Shown here piece by piece: positions 60,060 to 64,000 of a stretch of 64,000 nt of DNA. Every line of letters begins with the position of its first letter. The stretch's first letter is position 1. The notes under the pieces were generated by a model. It saw nothing but the letters and a program-made list of their open reading frames with translations, was not told the origin of the DNA and did not search any database. The stretch covers positions 13,315,754-13,379,753 of the forward strand of contig CAIIXF020000011.1 of NCBI GenBank assembly GCA_903813345.2, given 5' to 3'. This stretch comes from Owenia fusiformis (lineage: Eukaryota; Annelida; Polychaeta; Sabellida; Oweniidae). The position numbers and the translations under genes are program-made.

Positions 60060-60248
60060 GTTGCCCTGCGTACCTGTGACAATGGTTACTATAGTAATCA
60101 TAACTTTGTCAATACTAAGTTGGTTGTCCGGAAATTTGGATAGGATAAGGTCAGATATGTGTTCCTTAGGTTGTGCAAGTTTCATGAAGAAAAAAGCAAG
60201 ATAACAAAAGTTATTACAAAATTAGCAATACTTATTGAACACCCTGTA
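60060..60248 (+). mobile_element. End of a mariner element, inverted relative of 51422
   Basis: The reverse complement starts TACAGGGTGTTCAATAAGTA and follows the outer 190 bp of the 51422 copy closely, through TAACTTTTGTTAT and CTTTTTTCTTCATG. It either belongs to a second copy or is the other long inverted end of a disrupted element. The open frame 60022-60204 lies inside and is spurious. Confidence 0.8.
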
Positions 60249-60895
60249 TAAGTGTTTGGCAAAGTAAATAATTATAGGGCTCACACAAGGAGCAACTTTA
60301 TGTACAACTTTTTCATATTTAGGGATGTTTTAAAAAAATACTAGTTTGAACACAACTTTATTTGTTAAATGTTACACAAAATAATTATAATATGTTTGTC
60401 CCATTGTTTTGACTGAAAAATCGCCATTCATTGCTCTTGCTCTTAGAGCAACAGGGTATTCACCTTTCCACAAAGTCAGCTCATGAATATTATAATGAGC
60501 TGCAGAAGAAGTGAGTAGCTCCCGTAATACTGTCATATTCTTTCGTATTCGAGGATTCCCTTAGCCATCCTGTATGGTCATACAAGCCTTAGAATTATAT
60601 GGATCTATCACATGATATTCAAAATGGCGGACAACGGTCAGTTGGATTCCTATATGGTCATGTAAGCCTTATATGGATCTAGCACATGGGTACCACGTGA
60701 TAGAATACGAAGGCTGAACTTTGGGAGATCCCCCCCCCCCCATCTTGAATGAGCAGCTTAAAAATCTGTGACGTCAATGAGAGAAACTTTTTCCCGCGAA
60801 AAACAAATGCATGTGAGTTTACATGTAAATCCTTGGTTGATGGTGTAAATTTTACCTCTTCAAATGTGCAAGTAAACAGTAAATTATTGACGGAT

Positions 60896-61270
60896 TTTTA
60901 CTGAACGTCAAATTGACATTAATATACGCCTTCTAAACGATTAAAATATTAAAGTTTTGTTACATAATGAGTAAATAATTTGAAGAGAATTCACCCAAAT
61001 TCAAAAAATGTCCCAATTGATGTCGCCGTATGTTATCTCGGAAAATATTAGTGGTGTATCTTTAATTTCTGCATATATTTACTTTTTACTGAACGTCAAA
61101 TTGACATTAATATACGCCTTCTAAACGATTAAAATATTAAAGTTTTGTTACATAATGAGTAAATAATTTGAAGAGAATTCACCCAAATTCAAAAAATGTC
61201 CCAATTGATGTCGCCATATGTTATCTCGGAAAATATTAGTGGTGTATCTTTAATTTCTGCATATATTTCA
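60896..61270 (+). repeat. 188-bp tandem duplication
   Basis: TTTTTACTGAACGTCAAATT starts at 60896 and again at 61084. The two copies differ at one place that I can see (GCCGTATG versus GCCATATG). A recent tandem duplication; the open frame at 61196-61462 begins inside copy 2 and has no recognised motif. Confidence 0.9.
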
Positions 61271-61469
61271 TCAATAGCCTCAAGCACACTACCCTACCTC
61301 GATAGCGCATGCGCGAATCTTTTGGCTTTCAAACAGGTCGCTTTTGAGTATACCGACTGCCTAGTCAAAAGGTTAATACGTTTGGTGCTCGGAGTGAGTC
61401 AATATTGCTATTCGCTGAACTTTAGTGGTGCAATAGTGAAGTCCATGTTCCAAGTTATATGATAGTTGA

Positions 61470-63560
61470 AGAAAGAATGTAAATAATATCGTTTTAAATT
61501 TTAAAATATTTGATATGTCATAGTACACGGTACACAGTTGCAAAAGTTGATCAATACAGGGTACAAGGAATGTAAATTGTTCAATAGTACAGGGAGCGAG
61601 AAAGTAAGCTGATTATACAGACATACTATGTCCCGATCTTATGTACATTTACGTTGCAAACAGTGAAAATAATGCTAAAAAGGCCGCCTGTTGATGCTTT
61701 GAGGTGTCATCAATTGTTATTAAATCCAAATAAAGTAAACATAATTTTGTAGATATAGACACGGGCTTTCGGGTCGTATATGCATTTTAGTCATTGAAAT
61801 GAACAAGAACGCTAGATTATACGTGTTATTAGAGTATCAAATTGAAATGAAATAACGAAATGAAATATGAACACGTTAATGATAAATGACTATCCACGAT
61901 CAGGATTAATGACTATCCGCTATTCAGAATAATTAAAATTGCCTGAACTACATGTAAAGAATCTTTCTTTATAACCCCTCGAATGGTCTAATTCACTAGC
62001 GTCCTCAAAAACTGATCATTTAAAATATTTTGTTCAAAATACCAGCATGCTACGACTTGAAAGCATTTTGTTCTTCACGATTTGCTGTAGCGCTGATATG
62101 ACGTCGTATTTCTCTATTATTGTAAAAAACGAATACCAGATCGATGTAGTCTTATATGACGTGTTGAATGTCAGATGTTTTTGGATGGTATGTGCTCCAG
62201 TGATTTTGCATTTAATCATGAAACGCTCATCACAGGACACCTCGAAACAAACATTATCCTCTTTGTGACAAGAGGAAAAATGTTTCACAATATGTTATGC
62301 CTTATTTACGGCAAAGGAAAGATACATTTCTGGGACTACTTTTTGCATCTTGAGATTTTAGAAAAACAACTTATTCACAAAAATACAGTTGAATAACATA
62401 CTAGAAAACGTATCCACATATAACACGATGACACGCAGTTTGAATAACAGTTAACTGTTTTTTTTGTTACATATCAATGTAACATTTTCGAAGGGAAACT
62501 TACATGCTCCCTGTACTTTGACAGATTTACTGAAATGTATCGTGTATTGCATTGAGTTTTGCTTCACTGCGTCCACTATTATCCATCTTTGCCTATAGTG
62601 GTTTTTTGCCAACAATATTCTACAAACTGCTTGATGAATCAATTCTATGTCTGGTAGAACACTAGAAATAAATGTAAAATGTATTTTACGTTCAGAAATA
62701 TGGAATTAAACCCACGTCCTCCATTTGCAACTTAGCTGTACCCTGTTTCCCTTTTAAACGTGGTCACGTGGTAGGGTAATGTGTCAAGGCCACATGTGAA
62801 CATTCATTTTTGAATGAGAATTTCATAAATGTATTTTTACCAGGGCTCTAAAGTGTCAAAATGAATCATTCGTTACTGTCGCCGTTTTGAATTTTGATTT
62901 TCAAGTAATGTTTACAGATATTTATTATCACATTTTATTCGATTTCCAAACTATACTTCGCCACCGCATGATTCTTAGAGAAAGTGAGAAACAAAACCCA
63001 TCTTGAACGATATATTTTTCTGTACAGCCTTTCAAAGAGGTGTCGCCAGTCTCAGAAAATTCAGAGAAATCATCGTTACTTGGTTCATTCATTCCAATTG
63101 TATGAGTCTGGAATTGAGATAAGAAATGAAAGAAAATGTAATTTTGAAAGATTGTTTATGTTTTCAATAGAGGACATGCGTCAAGTCCGAGGTGTGTCTG
63201 CATTTTTTACATATGCTTGTAGAAACAAGCCAGTGCCCGGAGTTCGTTTTAAGAAAAAAAATGTTCGCTACCATCAGAAAAACGTGTTGGACCACATGAC
63301 ATAAGCTTTTACTCTTTCCATAAAATGATATCAAACAAACAATATAAATTATCTACTTGGAGTTTGTGAAGCAAAAAGTCCAATTAACCACACGTTCTAA
63401 ATCATTGTTACTGTATTATTCGTTACCATGAATACGAAGGCTATAACTTTTTGCTAAAATGCGGCATTATTATTGGTTTTAGATTTATGACGTAAGTGTG
63501 TCAGAGTCTGCCGTTGCTTAAAAATTGGATGTTGCACTTCTGTCGCAGGAAAATTCACAC
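61470..63560. other. Stretch without a recognised gene
   Basis: The open frame 62984-63304 (106 aa, basic, three cysteines) matches nothing I know and has neither a clear acceptor nor a poly(A) signal. The frames at 62034-62396 overlap on both strands and look like chance. Confidence 0.35.
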
Positions 63561-63573
63561 ATATCATAGGAAT

Positions 63574-63708
63574 ATCCTATGGTTTTGAAAAAATATCATT
63601 TATATCCATGAGTGGATATTGATATCTTCATGAGTGAGCGCAGCGAATGAGTGAAGATATTTGTATCCATGAGTGGATATAATTGATATTTTTGAAAAAC
63701 CATAGGAT
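63574..63708. mobile_element. Fold-back element with GAGCGCAGCGAATGAG centre
   Basis: ATCCTATGGTTTTGAAAAAA at left returns inverted at the right. Inner arms ATATCCATGAGTGGATAT and GATATCTTCA/TGAAGATAT also pair, around TGAGTGAGCGCAGCGAATGA. The whole 135 bp can fold; no coding sequence. Confidence 0.75.
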
Positions 63709-63854
63709 TATCCGTTTATCCCATGGGAAATCATCATCAGCGAAAAAAGTTGAAAAATACAATTTGAGAAAAAATTTGTAAATTTTTTTTTGAAATTTTG
63801 AAATATTTTTGAAAATAATTAAAAAATGTGAAAAGAATTTTTCTGAAAAAATTC

Positions 63855-63970
63855 GAAAGTATCGAATATCACATTTTAAACCATCGAATATCACTTTTCA
63901 AACCATCGAATATCACTTTTAAGACGTGATATTCGATAGTTTAAAAGTGATATTCGATGGTTTGTGATTT
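63855..63970. repeat. Inverted tandem repeat of a 23-bp ATCGAATATCAC unit
   Basis: Three units with ACCATCGAATATCACTTTT run rightward to about 63921, then two inverted units (AAAGTGATATTCGATGGTTT) follow. This is a tandem array folded back on itself, a small version of the design at 35687-43257. The window ends at 64000, so its right extent is unknown. Confidence 0.8.
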
Positions 63971-64000
63971 TTTTGCTAAAATATGAGATCTTGATCGATC

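Noticed and set aside
62984-63304. 106-aa ORF as a gene
   Set aside because: No recognised domain, signal peptide, acceptor or nearby poly(A) signal; kept only as a note in the region entry.

Overview
This window looks like nuclear DNA of an animal, most likely a marine invertebrate and possibly a lophotrochozoan; the taxon is an inference from style, not from a marker gene. It is AT-rich. Its genes are split by introns with standard GT/AG borders and consistent phases, they end in AATAAA signals, and the protein families are animal secreted modules (Kazal/follistatin-type, PAN/apple-like). There are no operons, rRNA genes or convincing intact tRNA genes. Most of the space between genes is transposon remnants and tandem repeats.

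Gene layout, all on the + strand: (1) 3893-5831, the last two visible exons of a secreted, dibasic-cleaved, six-cysteine prohormone-like precursor of no family I recognise. (2) 11709-12829, the large last exon of a basic, Ser/Arg-rich coiled-coil protein. (3) 15824-22175, a giant protein of 20 Kazal modules, 19 of them with a follistatin-N-like half, in one uninterrupted 4.2-kb exon; a 2.06-kb intron leads to a small last exon encoding a hydrophobic tail that suggests GPI anchoring. (4) 31540-33110, a four-exon secreted protein of 277 aa with a signal peptide, a beta-rich domain and a C-terminal PAN-like domain; all phases fit and it is complete. These genes show no obvious shared pathway beyond three of the four being secreted or cell-surface proteins.

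Repeat layout: Tc1/mariner relics and MITEs are scattered throughout, with LINE ends at 10990, 29289 and 44707. The most striking object is 35687-43257. It is a 7.57-kb fold-back element with near-identical inverted ends, an exact 9-bp target-site duplication (TAAGTTTAG), and arms built from 146-bp tandem monomers (nucleosome-core length) that run in opposite directions from a GAGCTC centre. One arm is interrupted by a 1.36-kb insert that carries a 548-bp segment twice, each copy holding a signal-peptide-like small ORF. A second fold-back element (45605-48149) has perfect 63-bp inverted ends around a degenerate ACGN array.

The stretches 24.9-28.0 kb, 29.8-31.5 kb, 49.4-51.4 kb, 56.2-60.0 kb and 61.5-63.5 kb hold little I can name. 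Splice models, domain calls and element boundaries were made by eye; no searches were run.
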